The notes beneath the pieces were generated by a model, which was not told the origin of the DNA, searched no databases, and worked only from the letters and a program-made list of their open reading frames with translations. Shown here one piece after another: positions 8,400-16,784 of a DNA stretch of 43,497 nucleotides; the stretch's first letter is position 1; every line of letters begins with the position of its first letter. The DNA is from Deinococcus marmoris DSM 12784. Lineage in GTDB: Bacteria > Deinococcota > Deinococci > Deinococcales > Deinococcaceae. Position numbers and translations under genes: made by a program. The stretch is from assembly GCF_000701405.1 (NCBI RefSeq), contig NZ_JNIV01000035.1, positions 1 through 43,497 on the forward strand, in the 5' to 3' direction.

Positions 8400-8638
8400 T
8401 GGCTTACCTGTTCGCCCTGAGCCTGAGCGGCATGGCCTTGTTGGCCGCCCTGCTGTACCTGAAATGCCTGGACCACGCCGAAACGCGCCGCGCCTTGGAT
8501 ATGGCGATGGAGCTGGAACAGCAGGAGCGCCAGCGCCGTCAGGTGGCTGAACACGTCCTGGCCAAGATCAACCGCCAGCATCTGCCGCCCTCGCTGGATG
8601 TGCTGGGACGGACCACCTACGAGCTGCACGAACTGTGA
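8399..8638 (+). CDS. Small single-span membrane protein with coiled coil
   Basis: 79 residues. One N-terminal membrane span (AYLFALSLSGMALLAALLYL) followed by a charged helix rich in Glu, Gln and Arg (MELEQQERQRRQVAEHVL) and a short tail. ATG 8399 overlaps the upstream stop in TGATG; GTG 8396 is an alternative. The form recalls small phage membrane-anchored proteins such as Rz-like spanins, but it sits in the early region, so that role is unlikely. Confidence 0.6.
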   Translation: MAYLFALSLSGMALLAALLYLKCLDHAETRRALDMAMELEQQERQRRQVAEHVLAKINRQHLPPSLDVLGRTTYELHEL

Positions 8639-8705
8639 GCGGCCCCTCGCCCTAACCCGCCCTTCGCCGCCCACTCGCCCAGCCCTTTCTTTGGAGGTTC
8701 CACCC

Positions 8706-9074
8706 ATGACCGCATCCAAGCTCACCCACGACACCATCGGCAACCTGCAAGCCGGGGCCATCGGCTACGCGATTGACCGCGCCATCGGCGAAGCCATGCA
8801 CGACTGCGAACGCCGCCCCGGCCTCGACAAGCCCCGCACCGTGACCATCAAGCTCACCCTCAAGCCCGCCCAGGTCAAGGGCCTGGACAACGCCGCCAGC
8901 GACACGCTCAACACCATCGGTATCGCCGCCCAGGTGGCCGTCAGCACGCCCGCCCGCTCTGCCGGAGCCGAGTTCCTGAATGTCTCGCCCGGCGTCAACG
9001 AAGACGGCGAGCCGGAAATCCACGCCGTCTTCGCGCAGGAAGGGCTGTTCGTGACCCGGAAGGAAGGAAACTAA
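8706..9074 (+). CDS. Hypothetical phage protein
   Basis: 122 residues, ATG with TTTGGAGG nine bases upstream. An N-terminal helix is followed by a predicted beta region (RTVTIKLTLKPAQVKG... AAQVAVSTPARS). No family recognised. It lies directly before the DUF2303-like gene (one base gap) and probably works with it. Confidence 0.7.
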   Translation: MTASKLTHDTIGNLQAGAIGYAIDRAIGEAMHDCERRPGLDKPRTVTIKLTLKPAQVKGLDNAASDTLNTIGIAAQVAVSTPARSAGAEFLNVSPGVNEDGEPEIHAVFAQEGLFVTRKEGN

Positions 9075-9075
9075 G

Positions 9076-9855
9076 ATGACGAACCTCGATGCCGGTGCCA
9101 TCCGTGAAATTGAACGCCTGACCCATGACGCTGAACCCATCGTGACTGCCGCCGCCGAGGGCCAGGGCGTGTACTTCACCCGCAACCCGGACGGCGGCCT
9201 GGTCAAGCACCGCGCGCCGCTGGACTTCCAGAACGTGCAGGTCTTTGACCTCGACAGCCTGACCCGCGCCGCCAGTGAGGGCGTGGAAGACGGTCACGCG
9301 CACACCCTGTATGTCCACGACAACGGCGTGACGCTGGTGCAGGAAACCGATGTGGAGCGCTGGACTGCCACGTTGCCCCTGCCGACGCACCCCGCCTTCA
9401 AGCTGCTCAGCGACTGGCAGCAGACGACGCCCATGACGCAGCGCGAGCTGGTGCGCGTGTTGCGGACCCAGCTCAGCTACTACGTGGACGCTACGGTGAT
9501 TCCCACCTTCTCCAGTCTGCGGATGACCAGCAGCAGCGACGGCACCAGCAGCGTCACGCCCAGCTCGCAGGGGCTGGACCGCCGCATCGTCAAGAAAGTG
9601 GAAGCCGAGCAGGGCCGCGACGTTCCCGAGTACATCGTGTTCACCCCACCTGTGTACGACATCCCTGAAGACCGGGATGAGGAGTACGCCGTGAAGGTCT
9701 ATGTCGAGTTTGACCACGACAAAGAGCGCTTCCTGCTGCTGTCGGTGCATGACGATCTGCGCAAAGCCCGCGAGAAGGCAGTGGCGAAGATCATTGCCAG
9801 TCTTCGTAACACTTTTGACGGTGCATTGACTGTTCTGTACGGCCAGCCTAAGTAA
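9076..9855 (+). CDS. DUF2303-like phage protein (YfdQ type)
   Basis: 259 residues. Overall length and pattern fit DUF2303: an N-terminal region, the PLPTHPAFKLLSDWQQ...TQRELVRVLRTQ stretch in the middle and a C-terminal beta-rich region ending in ALTVLYGQPK. DUF2303 proteins are found in prophage early regions; no biochemical role is established. Assignment is from memory of the family. Confidence 0.6.
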   Translation: MTNLDAGAIREIERLTHDAEPIVTAAAEGQGVYFTRNPDGGLVKHRAPLDFQNVQVFDLDSLTRAASEGVEDGHAHTLYVHDNGVTLVQETDVERWTATLPLPTHPAFKLLSDWQQTTPMTQRELVRVLRTQLSYYVDATVIPTFSSLRMTSSSDGTSSVTPSSQGLDRRIVKKVEAEQGRDVPEYIVFTPPVYDIPEDRDEEYAVKVYVEFDHDKERFLLLSVHDDLRKAREKAVAKIIASLRNTFDGALTVLYGQPK

Positions 9856-9863
9856 ATGAAGCT

Positions 9864-9903
9864 GCGCTGACCTCCATCCAGGTCAGCGCATTCGTTCTTT
9901 TGT
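9864..9903 (+). terminator. Probable terminator after the DUF2303-like gene
   Basis: GCGCTGACC-TCCATCCA-GGTCAGCGC, a nine-pair perfect stem, followed by ATTCGTTCTTTTG. The T run is interrupted, so read-through is likely. Confidence 0.6.
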
Positions 9904-9918
9904 TCCGAGGATTCCATT

Positions 9919-10620
9919 ATGACACTGACCCCCGCCAATCCCAACACCAGCGTTTTCGAGTCCATCCGCCGCGCTCGCCCGGACGGCAGCGAGTTCTGGA
10001 GCGCCCGCGACTTGCAGGCCGTTCTCGGTTACGACACCTGGCGCAACTTCACCGAGAGCATGGAACGCGCCCGCGCCGCCTGCGACAACAGTGGGCAGGA
10101 CAGCCGGGATCACTTTGTCGGAGCCAGCAAGATGATCGAGGCGGGCAAAGGGGCAACCCGCGATGTGCTGGATCATCATCTGACCCGTTACGCCTGCTAC
10201 CTGACTGCGATGAACGGCGATCCCCGGAAGGCTGAGATCGCTGCCGCTCAGACCTACTTCACGGTCCAGACCCGCCGCGCCGAGCTGGCCACGCCCGCGC
10301 TGCCTGCTTCGCCCCTGACACTGGCCCGCCAGATGCTGGAGTCGCTGGAAGCGCAGGAAACCCGCGTGTCGGCCATCGAGTACCGGCTGGACACCGCGCC
10401 GATCACCAGCGAGAAGGTGGGCACCATTTACAAGCTGGGGCAGCAGCTCGGGCAGGTCATGGGCGATTACCGGCGGGCGTGGCGGCTGTTCAAGGACCGC
10501 TTCGGTCTGGCCAGCTACCGTGACCTGCCCAGCAACCAGTACGAGGAAGGCGTGCGCTTCCTGCGCCTGCAAATTCGTGCCTACACGGGGAACGCCTTGC
10601 TGGGAGACGCGGAGTCATGA
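9919..10620 (+). CDS. BRO/DinD-like protein with ORF6C domain (antirepressor-like)
   Basis: 233 residues. The N-terminal half (SVFESIRRARPDGSEFWSAR, DLQAVLGYDTWRNFTESM, LTRYACYLTAMNGDPRKAEI) matches the DinD/BRO-N type, and the C-terminal half (TSEKVGTIYKLGQQLGQVM...YRRAWRLFKDRFGL) matches phage ORF6C. Proteins of this make-up act as antirepressors or as SOS-linked regulators in phages. It follows a hairpin and starts a new group of coupled genes. It may antagonise the CI-like repressor; that is inference. Confidence 0.75.
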   Translation: MTLTPANPNTSVFESIRRARPDGSEFWSARDLQAVLGYDTWRNFTESMERARAACDNSGQDSRDHFVGASKMIEAGKGATRDVLDHHLTRYACYLTAMNGDPRKAEIAAAQTYFTVQTRRAELATPALPASPLTLARQMLESLEAQETRVSAIEYRLDTAPITSEKVGTIYKLGQQLGQVMGDYRRAWRLFKDRFGLASYRDLPSNQYEEGVRFLRLQIRAYTGNALLGDAES

Positions 10621-11327
10621 CCGCTCAGATTCGTGGTCTGACCCTGCGCCACCCCTGGCCGCAGATGTTCCTGCTGGACGATGGACCCAAGCGCCTGGAG
10701 AACCGCGACTGGACCCCGCCCAAAGCGATGGTGGGGCAGCTCCTGGCCCTGCATGGTGGCGCGCTGCCCAAATCCGGCGAGCGAAAGTACCTGGACGAGA
10801 TTCAGGCCGCCCTGCGCTGGGTGGGCGAGGTCTTTGAAGATCCAGACGCGGGCGTGGGCTTCAGCGATGAAGAGCTGCTGAACTTCTGCACGCCTGGCAT
10901 CTTCGGTGTGGCCCGGCTGGTGGACGTGGTGACCACCAGCGACGATCCGTGGTTTGTCGGCGACTTCGGCTGGGTGCTGGCGGACTTCGTGCCGATTGAC
11001 CCGCCTGTGGCGGACCGCAGCCCCAGCCATCAGGGCCTGTGGCAGATCGAGCCGAACACTCTGATCACTCTGCGCGAGCGATACAAAGCAGCATACAAAG
11101 CAGCACAGACGCCAGCCCCCCAGCCGATCACCGAACCGGCCTCGGACATCCTGGCCCGCGTGGCGCGTCGGCAGCCGCTGAACGAGGGGGACCGCGCCCA
11201 GGTGATCGCGCTGATCCAGCAGGACCTGATGCACGTCACCCCGGAGTTTGACCGCAAGGATGTCTGCCCTTACCGCCTGACGGTGGCTGGGCAGACCGCG
11301 GTGCGGACGGGGCAGGTGGGCCCGTGA
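10617..11327 (+). CDS. ASCH domain protein
   Basis: 236 residues. The ASCH signature is in the first half: LTLRHPWPQMFLLDDGPKRL, ENRDW, GQLLALHGG, GIFGVARLVDV. ASCH proteins have a PUA-like fold and are thought to bind RNA; some hydrolyse modified nucleosides. The C-terminal 80 residues have no clear domain. ATGA overlap with the BRO-like gene and GTGA overlap with the replication gene. Confidence 0.8.
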   Translation: MTAQIRGLTLRHPWPQMFLLDDGPKRLENRDWTPPKAMVGQLLALHGGALPKSGERKYLDEIQAALRWVGEVFEDPDAGVGFSDEELLNFCTPGIFGVARLVDVVTTSDDPWFVGDFGWVLADFVPIDPPVADRSPSHQGLWQIEPNTLITLRERYKAAYKAAQTPAPQPITEPASDILARVARRQPLNEGDRAQVIALIQQDLMHVTPEFDRKDVCPYRLTVAGQTAVRTGQVGP

Positions 11328-11714
11328 GCAGGAACACCGCGATGGACCTGGTGTTGCAGTTCATGGGCCGCCAGAACACCATCCCCACCCCTGTCCCCTT
11401 CATCCGCATTCTGGGGGACCACACCGCCGCCGCGTTCCTGGCGCAGTGCCTGTACTGGGGAGACCGCACCACGAACCCGGAGGGCTGGTTCCACAAGACC
11501 CACGAGGAGTGGCATGACGAGCTGGTGTTGACCCCGGATCAGGTGCGCCGCTGCGTCCGCACCTGCGGGGCGATGGTGCAGGTCAAGCGGGCTGGAATTC
11601 CAGCCCGCAACCACTACCGGGCCAACCGTGAAGAGGTGGGGGCTGCCCTGGAACGCCTGGCGATTGAAAGCCAGAACGCGACAGCAAGATATGGGGAAAC
11701 CCAACAACTGGAAA

Positions 11715-11816
11715 CGGACAAACCCCACGGCAGTACGCGGACAAACCCCACAGCTAGTCGCACGGCGGACCCCACAACTAAGTCAGAACCTACTTCAGAA
11801 CCTACACAGAACCTAC
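11715..11816 (+). repeat. Iteron-like direct repeats in the initiator gene
   Basis: CGGACAAACCCCAC at 11715-11728 and 11738-11751, a shortened CGGACCCCAC at 11766-11775, then CAGAACCTAC at 11784-11793, 11796-11805 and 11807-11816. Such repeats inside the initiator gene are the pattern of lambda-type origins bound by their own initiator. Confidence 0.6.
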
Positions 11817-11818
11817 AA

Positions 11819-11826
11819 AAAGAAAA
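11819..11826. repeat. Target site duplication, left
   Basis: AAAGAAAA, identical to 12830-12837 across the IS. Confidence 0.9.
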
Positions 11827-12829
11827 GGCTCATCCTGCGTTCCGGGGAGCTGCGATCAGAAGCAAGGTTAACATCGGCTCCAACAGCGAAAAACCACGAC
11901 AACGGATGTTGTGCATCGCTTGAAAGAAGGCGAGATAGAGGGGCAACCACCTCTGCGAAATCCCTCTGTGGGGCCGTAACCACGAGCGGAGCAAGCTCCA
12001 CACGCCTTCTATGGTGTTGACGTGAACTTCGTTCACGCCATCACCGTCGTCATCGCGGGCGAATTCGCCGCGACCGTGGTTCACGGTGACATGCGTAAAT
12101 CCCCAGCCAGGCAACCGGGCATAGATCGCGTACTCATCAGTATTGACCACGCTGCCTGTCTGGATGGCGGTCAAGATGTGGGGCCGAATGGTGTGCTGCT
12201 GAACGTTGGCGCAGAGCTGGAGAACGAGTTGCCCACCTCGCTCAATCATGCCTAGGACTGGTGGCTTGTCGGACGCGGCAGTGCCGCGTCCTCGCTTGCC
12301 CTTCAAACGTCGTCTGCGGCCAGGCCGAGATTTTTTTTCACCAGATCGCTTTGTCCCTTATGGCCCGCCACCAGATACACCTCGTCGATCTCGACCGTGC
12401 CGGCGAGGGTGGGCGTGGTGGAGGCGTCCACCACGCCTTGCCGGAGACTTCGGGTCATGTTCTGAGCATCATCTTCGTTCAGGCCGAGTTCATGCGCAAT
12501 CTGGCGGTTGCTCAGATTGAGGCCCATCAGATAGAGGCAGGCCACCCACTGCCGGAGGGGTTGGTGGTGGCCGGCAAAGACCGTACCAGTCAAGTCATCG
12601 AACTTCCGCTGGCAATTCAGACAGCGATATCGCTGTCTGAACCGCTGGGTGTCATCCCGGCCTTGTTTGACGACATGCCGTGCGTGGCAGTGCGGGCATG
12701 TCACGCCACCGGGCCAACGGAGTTCCCGCACGACTTCGAAGCATTTTTCATCGTCCAGGAGCTGAATCAAACTCAGCATGCCGACAGTTTACCAGAGCGT
12801 TCTCAGCTCCCTGGAATCCAGGAAGAGCC
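11827..12829 (-). mobile_element. IS1595-type insertion sequence, complete
   Basis: 1003 bp. The termini are inverted repeats: 11827 onward reads GGCTCATCCTGCGTTCC and the complement of the right end reads GGCTCTTCCTGGATTCC, both then GGGAGCTG after one differing base. It is flanked by the 8-bp duplication AAAGAAAA, the duplication size known for IS1595. One transposase gene fills it, on the minus strand, split by a -1 frameshift. Confidence 0.92.
11830..12779 (-). CDS. IS1595 family transposase, two frames joined by -1 frameshift
   Basis: Frame 1 (12779-12303) holds a zinc ribbon (CPHC...CLNC), a helical region (QIAHELGLNEDDAQ) and the first catalytic Asp in VEIDEVYL. Frame 2 (to 11830) holds the second Asp in NTDEYAIY and the NTIEG motif. 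Eight A residues on the minus strand (12338-12331) lie at the join; slipping back one base there turns ...VKKNLG into a basic run leading to LKGKRGRGT, as in full-length relatives. This may be programmed frameshifting or a decayed gene. The last residues run close to the IS end. Confidence 0.8.
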
Positions 12830-12837
12830 AAAGAAAA
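12830..12837. repeat. Target site duplication, right
   Basis: AAAGAAAA, matching 11819-11826. Confidence 0.9.
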
Positions 12838-13414
12838 AACACTCGTCGCTGACGCGACGGTGAGCGCCCTTCAGACCGGTACCCCAGATGTAGACCCGCA
12901 AACCAACGCCCCAGGTGTGTCTCAGGTTCCCGGTTCACCCGGTCAGCAGGCGAACGCCCAGAGCGATCACGCCACGTCCCCCGAAAATGTTCCGGGCGGC
13001 GCGGCGGGGCCTGTGGAAAAACTTGTGGATAACTCCCGGCCAGCCGTCCGGCAGACCGCCTACGTGCAGATCATCGCCGCCTGGAACGCCCACTGCGCGC
13101 CGTTGCCACAGGTGGAAACCGTCAACGACGGGCGCAAGAAGTCCGTCCGCAAGCTGCTGACTGATTGCGGCGAGGATGTGGAAAAAGCGGTGCAGACCGT
13201 GACCGACGCTGCCCGTGACGTGGCCCGTGACCCCTTCTGGCTGGAGCGCCGCTACGGCTTCGACAACCTGGTGCCCGGCAAGGTCTTCGCCCGTGCCGAG
13301 GCGTGGCGGTCCCGCTCCCCAGACGCCATTCCTGACCTCGCTGCCCCGACGCTCAGCATGGCCGAACTGATGGCCGCCGCCCCCCTGAATCCCCTGCCCG
13401 GAGGCCGCAAATGA
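12838..13414 (+). pseudogene. Phage replication initiator, 3' part
   Basis: About 192 codons in frame with the 5' part once the IS is removed. A disordered segment (PDVDPQTNAPGVSQVPGSP) is followed by a folded C-terminal domain (AYVQIIAAWNAHCAPLP...RDPFWLERRYGFDNLV). The end, FWLERRYGFDNL, resembles the C-terminus of primosome-type phage proteins. The fragment could be translated only from an internal start. It overlaps the helicase loader start (ATGA). Confidence 0.8.
13013..13185 (+). other. DnaA-box cluster, putative phage origin
   Basis: TGTGGATAA at 13025-13033 is the complement of the DnaA consensus TTATCCACA; TGTGGAAAA at 13013-13021 and 13177-13185 are near matches. They lie in the initiator gene, upstream of the helicase loader, where lambdoid origins often sit. 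Confidence 0.45.
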
Positions 13415-14334
13415 CTGCAACCACCCCCGCCATGACCCCCGAACTGGCCGAGGCCGCCCACGGCTACCTGGACCAGGCCCGCGCCAATGCCCGCGCTCAG
13501 ACCCCCACCCGCCGGGAACCCACCAGTCTGGACAAGGTGCTGGGCAAACTGGCCGCCTCGGGAAGCCGCGCCCCGGTCCTGCCCACCAGCGCCGATCTGG
13601 ACCGCTGGAAGACAGACCCCGCCCTGCTGACCGACGAACAGCACGCCCGTTCCTGCGCTGCTGGGATGATTGAAGTCGAGACCGAACCGGGCCACAGCGT
13701 TGCAGCCCCCTGCCCCCGCTGCGCCGCCGCCCGCCGGGAAGTGACCTTGCGCGAACGGTTGACCGCTGCTGGCATCGCCGCCCGCTATCTGGATCTGGAG
13801 TGGGCCGGACTGGACACCACGCTGGCCCCCTTCCCGCGCCTCGAGCGGGCCACCGCAAATATCGGCGAGATCATCACTGGAAACGACAGCCTGGTGCTGA
13901 CTGGACCTCCTGGCAGCGGGAAAACGCAGGTGGCCGTGCTGGCTGCCAAGGCGGCGCTGGCCGTCAACTTCAGCGCCTTGGTGGTCAATCTGGGCCGTCT
14001 GGCGCTGGACGTGCGCGAGAGTTACCAGGGCAGCGGCGCAGGCATCACCGAGCGGGCGGCGCTGGAACTGATGATCCGCCCCGATCTGCTGGTTCTCGAT
14101 GACCTGGGCGCAGGCGAGACCGATACCGCCACTGTGGAACGCCGCCTGCTGTACCTGGCGCTGGAGGACCGGCAGAACGCCCGCAAGCCGTGCATCGTGA
14201 CCACGAACCTGACTGCCGCCGAACTGGCCAAGCATCTGGGCGCACGCAACCTGGGCCGCCTGCAACCGCTGGAGATCATCCAGATGGACCACGGGCGCAA
14301 CTTCCGGGTGAGCGGCGAAAAGAGCCGGTGGTGA
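13411..14334 (+). CDS. DnaC-like helicase loader (AAA+ ATPase)
   Basis: 307 residues. It should load the host DnaB helicase at the phage origin together with the initiator. Walker A is GPPGSGKT (165-172), Walker B LLVLDDLG (226-233), sensor-like VTTNLT near 260. An N-terminal Cys cluster (Cys82, CPRC 101-104) suggests a zinc site. No phage helicase gene is present in the window, consistent with use of host DnaB. ATGA overlap with the initiator gene. Confidence 0.9.
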   Translation: MTATTPAMTPELAEAAHGYLDQARANARAQTPTRREPTSLDKVLGKLAASGSRAPVLPTSADLDRWKTDPALLTDEQHARSCAAGMIEVETEPGHSVAAPCPRCAAARREVTLRERLTAAGIAARYLDLEWAGLDTTLAPFPRLERATANIGEIITGNDSLVLTGPPGSGKTQVAVLAAKAALAVNFSALVVNLGRLALDVRESYQGSGAGITERAALELMIRPDLLVLDDLGAGETDTATVERRLLYLALEDRQNARKPCIVTTNLTAAELAKHLGARNLGRLQPLEIIQMDHGRNFRVSGEKSRW

Positions 14335-14336
14335 GG

Positions 14337-16388
14337 ATGAAGCAAAAGCACCCCACCCCCTACGCGCCCCTGTTCCCCTACCTGGGTCTGACCGCTGGGG
14401 CCGTGATCGCCGAGGGCGAGCTGGTCATCGACAACTTCGCGGGCGGCGGCGGCGCGTCCACCGGGCTGGAGCAGGCGCTGGGCCGCCCGGTGGACATCGC
14501 CATCAACCACGACGAAGAAGCCATTGCCATGCACCGCATCAACCACCCGCACACGCAGCACTTCTGCGAATCGGTGTGGGAGGTGGACCCCCGGCAGGTC
14601 ACGGCGGGCCGTAAGGTGGCGCTGGCGTGGTTCTCGCCGGACTGCAAGCACTTCTCCAAGGCCAAGGGCGGCAAGCCGGTCAACAAGGAAGTCCGGGGCC
14701 TCGCGTGGGTGGCGCTGCGCTGGGCGGCCACCGTGCAGCCGCGCGTGATCGTGGTTGAAAATGTGGAGGAATTCAAGACCTGGGGGCCGCTGGGCGACGA
14801 TGGCCGCCCTTGCCCCCAGCAGAGCGGGCGCACCTTCCGCAGTTGGGTGAACGCCCTGACCCGCCAGGGCTATCAGGTGCAGTGGCGCGAGCTGCGGGCC
14901 TACGAGTACGGCGCACCCACCTCCCGCAAGCGGCTGTTCATCGTGGCCCGACGTGACGGCCAGCCGATCACCTGGCCAGAAGTCAGCCACGGCAAGCCCA
15001 CTGATCCGCGCGTGGTGTCCGGGGAGCTGTCGCCCTGGCTGACCGCCGCGCAGTGCATCGACTGGGCCATCTCCTGCCCCTCGATCTTTACCCGCAAGAA
15101 GCCTCTCGTGGTGGCGACGAATCGCCGGATCGCCCAAGGCATCCTGCGCTACACCTTGCAGGCCGCGCGCCCCTTCGTGGTCACCTGCAACCATCAGGGC
15201 GACGGCTTCCGGGGCCAGGGCTTAGACGAACCCATGAAGACCCTGACCGCAGCGCATGACGCACATGGCCTGGTGGCCGCCCAGGTGGTCCGCCACAACC
15301 ATGGCCAGAAGCCCGCCGACGCGGTAGACGAACCCGCCCGCACCGTGACCACCCAGCACAACCACCTGAATCTGGTCACGGCGGCGCTGGCCCCCCGGTA
15401 CAGCGAACGGGAAGGCCAGGCCCCACGCGCCCAGGCGGTGGACGTGCCCAGCCCCACGGTCACCACAGACGGCAACGGCACAAGGTTGGCGGTCTGCCAG
15501 CTCACCACCTTCTACGGCGAGAAGAAGCAGGGCGAGACGCGCGGCTCTGAGATCGGCTCACCCATCAAGACCCAGACCAGCGGCGGCAACCGCCACGCCC
15601 TGACGGCGGCCACCATCGTCAAGATCGACAACCAGCGGTCCCGCTGTACCTACCCGGTAGATGCGCCCACGTCCACCCTGGTCACGAAGGCCAGCAAGGC
15701 GCTGGCGACGGCCCAGCTCGTCCGGCAGAACGGGGGCCACTGCCAGCCCCAGACCGCGCCGTACCCGGCAGACGGTCCCGTCAAGACGATCACCAGCCAG
15801 GGCAAGCCGCATGACGTGCTGACCGCTCAGCTTGTTCAGTACAACGGCACGGCCACCGCGCAGCATGTGGGGAAGCCCGCCCAGGCGCTGTCCACCGTGG
15901 AACGTTTCGCCCTGACCACCGCGCAGATCGTGCGCCAGTTCGGCACCGGTACCGCAGTTCCTGCCGATGCTCCGATTCCCACCATCATGACCACGGGCGG
16001 CGGTAAATCGCTGGCCCTGACTGCTGTGGGCCGCAGCGGACTGACCCAGCAGGAACTGGAGCGGGCCTGGGAGGTCTACGCCTTCCTGACCGAACACCTG
16101 GGCGCGCAGCTCGAACCCCACGCCGATCATGGCCGCCAGCTCGTGCTGGTGCAGGTGGACGGCGAGACCTACGTGATCACCGACATCGGCATGCGGATGC
16201 TCGAACCCCGCGAGCTGTACCGGGCGCAGGGCTTCCCCGAGACCTACCGCATTGACTTTCTGCGTAACGGCAAGCCCCTGCCCAAGCGGGCGCAGGTGAA
16301 GATGTGCGGGAACGCGGTACCGCCTCCCTTTAGCCGGGCCATCGCGCTGGCGAACCTGAGTGTGGCCATGCAAGAGGCGGCGGACTGA
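14337..16388 (+). CDS. C5 cytosine DNA methyltransferase with eight-repeat insertion
   Basis: 683 residues. It transfers a methyl group from S-adenosylmethionine to cytosine C5, probably to protect phage DNA from restriction. Motif I is IDNFAGGGGASTG (31-43), motif IV SPDCKHFSKAKGG with the catalytic Cys103, motif VI ENV (141-143), motif VIII APTSRKRLFIVARRDG, motif IX-like QGFPETYRI near 635 and motif X GNAVPPPFSRAIA near 658. The usual target-recognition region is replaced by eight imperfect repeats of about 35 residues (280-563). ATG 14337 lies three bases after the upstream stop; GTG 14331 is an alternative start. Confidence 0.93.
   Translation: MKQKHPTPYAPLFPYLGLTAGAVIAEGELVIDNFAGGGGASTGLEQALGRPVDIAINHDEEAIAMHRINHPHTQHFCESVWEVDPRQVTAGRKVALAWFSPDCKHFSKAKGGKPVNKEVRGLAWVALRWAATVQPRVIVVENVEEFKTWGPLGDDGRPCPQQSGRTFRSWVNALTRQGYQVQWRELRAYEYGAPTSRKRLFIVARRDGQPITWPEVSHGKPTDPRVVSGELSPWLTAAQCIDWAISCPSIFTRKKPLVVATNRRIAQGILRYTLQAARPFVVTCNHQGDGFRGQGLDEPMKTLTAAHDAHGLVAAQVVRHNHGQKPADAVDEPARTVTTQHNHLNLVTAALAPRYSEREGQAPRAQAVDVPSPTVTTDGNGTRLAVCQLTTFYGEKKQGETRGSEIGSPIKTQTSGGNRHALTAATIVKIDNQRSRCTYPVDAPTSTLVTKASKALATAQLVRQNGGHCQPQTAPYPADGPVKTITSQGKPHDVLTAQLVQYNGTATAQHVGKPAQALSTVERFALTTAQIVRQFGTGTAVPADAPIPTIMTTGGGKSLALTAVGRSGLTQQELERAWEVYAFLTEHLGAQLEPHADHGRQLVLVQVDGETYVITDIGMRMLEPRELYRAQGFPETYRIDFLRNGKPLPKRAQVKMCGNAVPPPFSRAIALANLSVAMQEAAD
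15174..16026 (+). repeat. Eight-unit protein repeat in the methyltransferase
   Basis: Each unit is 32-38 residues with the pattern (A/Q)-x-V-x2-N/Y-x-G ... D-x-P-x2-T-x-T ... L-x-T-A. Units are diverged at DNA level. They occupy the target-recognition place of the enzyme. Confidence 0.8.
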
Positions 16389-16389
16389 T

Positions 16390-16782
16390 ATGCCGCCCCT
16401 CACTGAGGCAGAGACTGAGGCGCAGATCAGCGACATCTTGATCCGCCATAACTGGTACCCAGTCAAAACGGACGCCGCTATGGTCATCCGTGGCCGTGGC
16501 CGTGTTCCGCGTTCCCACATCCCGCAGGGCTTTCCCGACATGACGTACCTGCTGGCCCTGCCCGGCACGCCGCTGTGCCTGGCCGCCCTGGTGGAGACCA
16601 AGACCGTGACTGGCAAGCTCAGCGACGCCCAGGTGGAGAAGCACGCCGAACTGCGGGACCTGTACGGCATCCGCGTCCACGTCCTGCGCGATCCGGCCCA
16701 GGCGCTGGCGCTGGTGACTGAAGCGCGGCGGATTGTCGGCCTGCTGCATGATCGCCTCGCACGGCAGGGGGGGAAGGCGTGA
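16390..16782 (+). CDS. VRR-NUC domain nuclease
   Basis: 130 residues. PQGFPDMTYLLA...LVETKTVTGKLSDAQVEKHAEL carries the PD-(D/E)xK-type site (Asp of GFPD, Glu-x-Lys of ETK, Gln of DAQ) of VRR-NUC nucleases, which in phages act as single-domain structure-specific nucleases. ATG 16390 is two bases after the methyltransferase stop. Confidence 0.88.
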   Translation: MPPLTEAETEAQISDILIRHNWYPVKTDAAMVIRGRGRVPRSHIPQGFPDMTYLLALPGTPLCLAALVETKTVTGKLSDAQVEKHAELRDLYGIRVHVLRDPAQALALVTEARRIVGLLHDRLARQGGKA

Positions 16783-16784
16783 GG

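Larger units (their letters stand above)
11324..11826 (+). pseudogene. Phage replication initiator, 5' part (interrupted by IS)
   Basis: GTG start. The first 120 residues form a winged-helix DNA-binding domain (FIRILGDHTAAAFLAQCLYW, EWHDELVLTPDQVRRCVR) typical of phage replisome organisers, followed by a Thr/Pro/Ser-rich linker coded by direct repeats. The IS starts at 11827 in the middle of a codon. Removing IS plus one 8-bp target copy joins this frame exactly to 12838-13414, giving a 359-residue intact ancestor. With the IS in place, reading continues only to 11923 with foreign residues. Confidence 0.85.
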
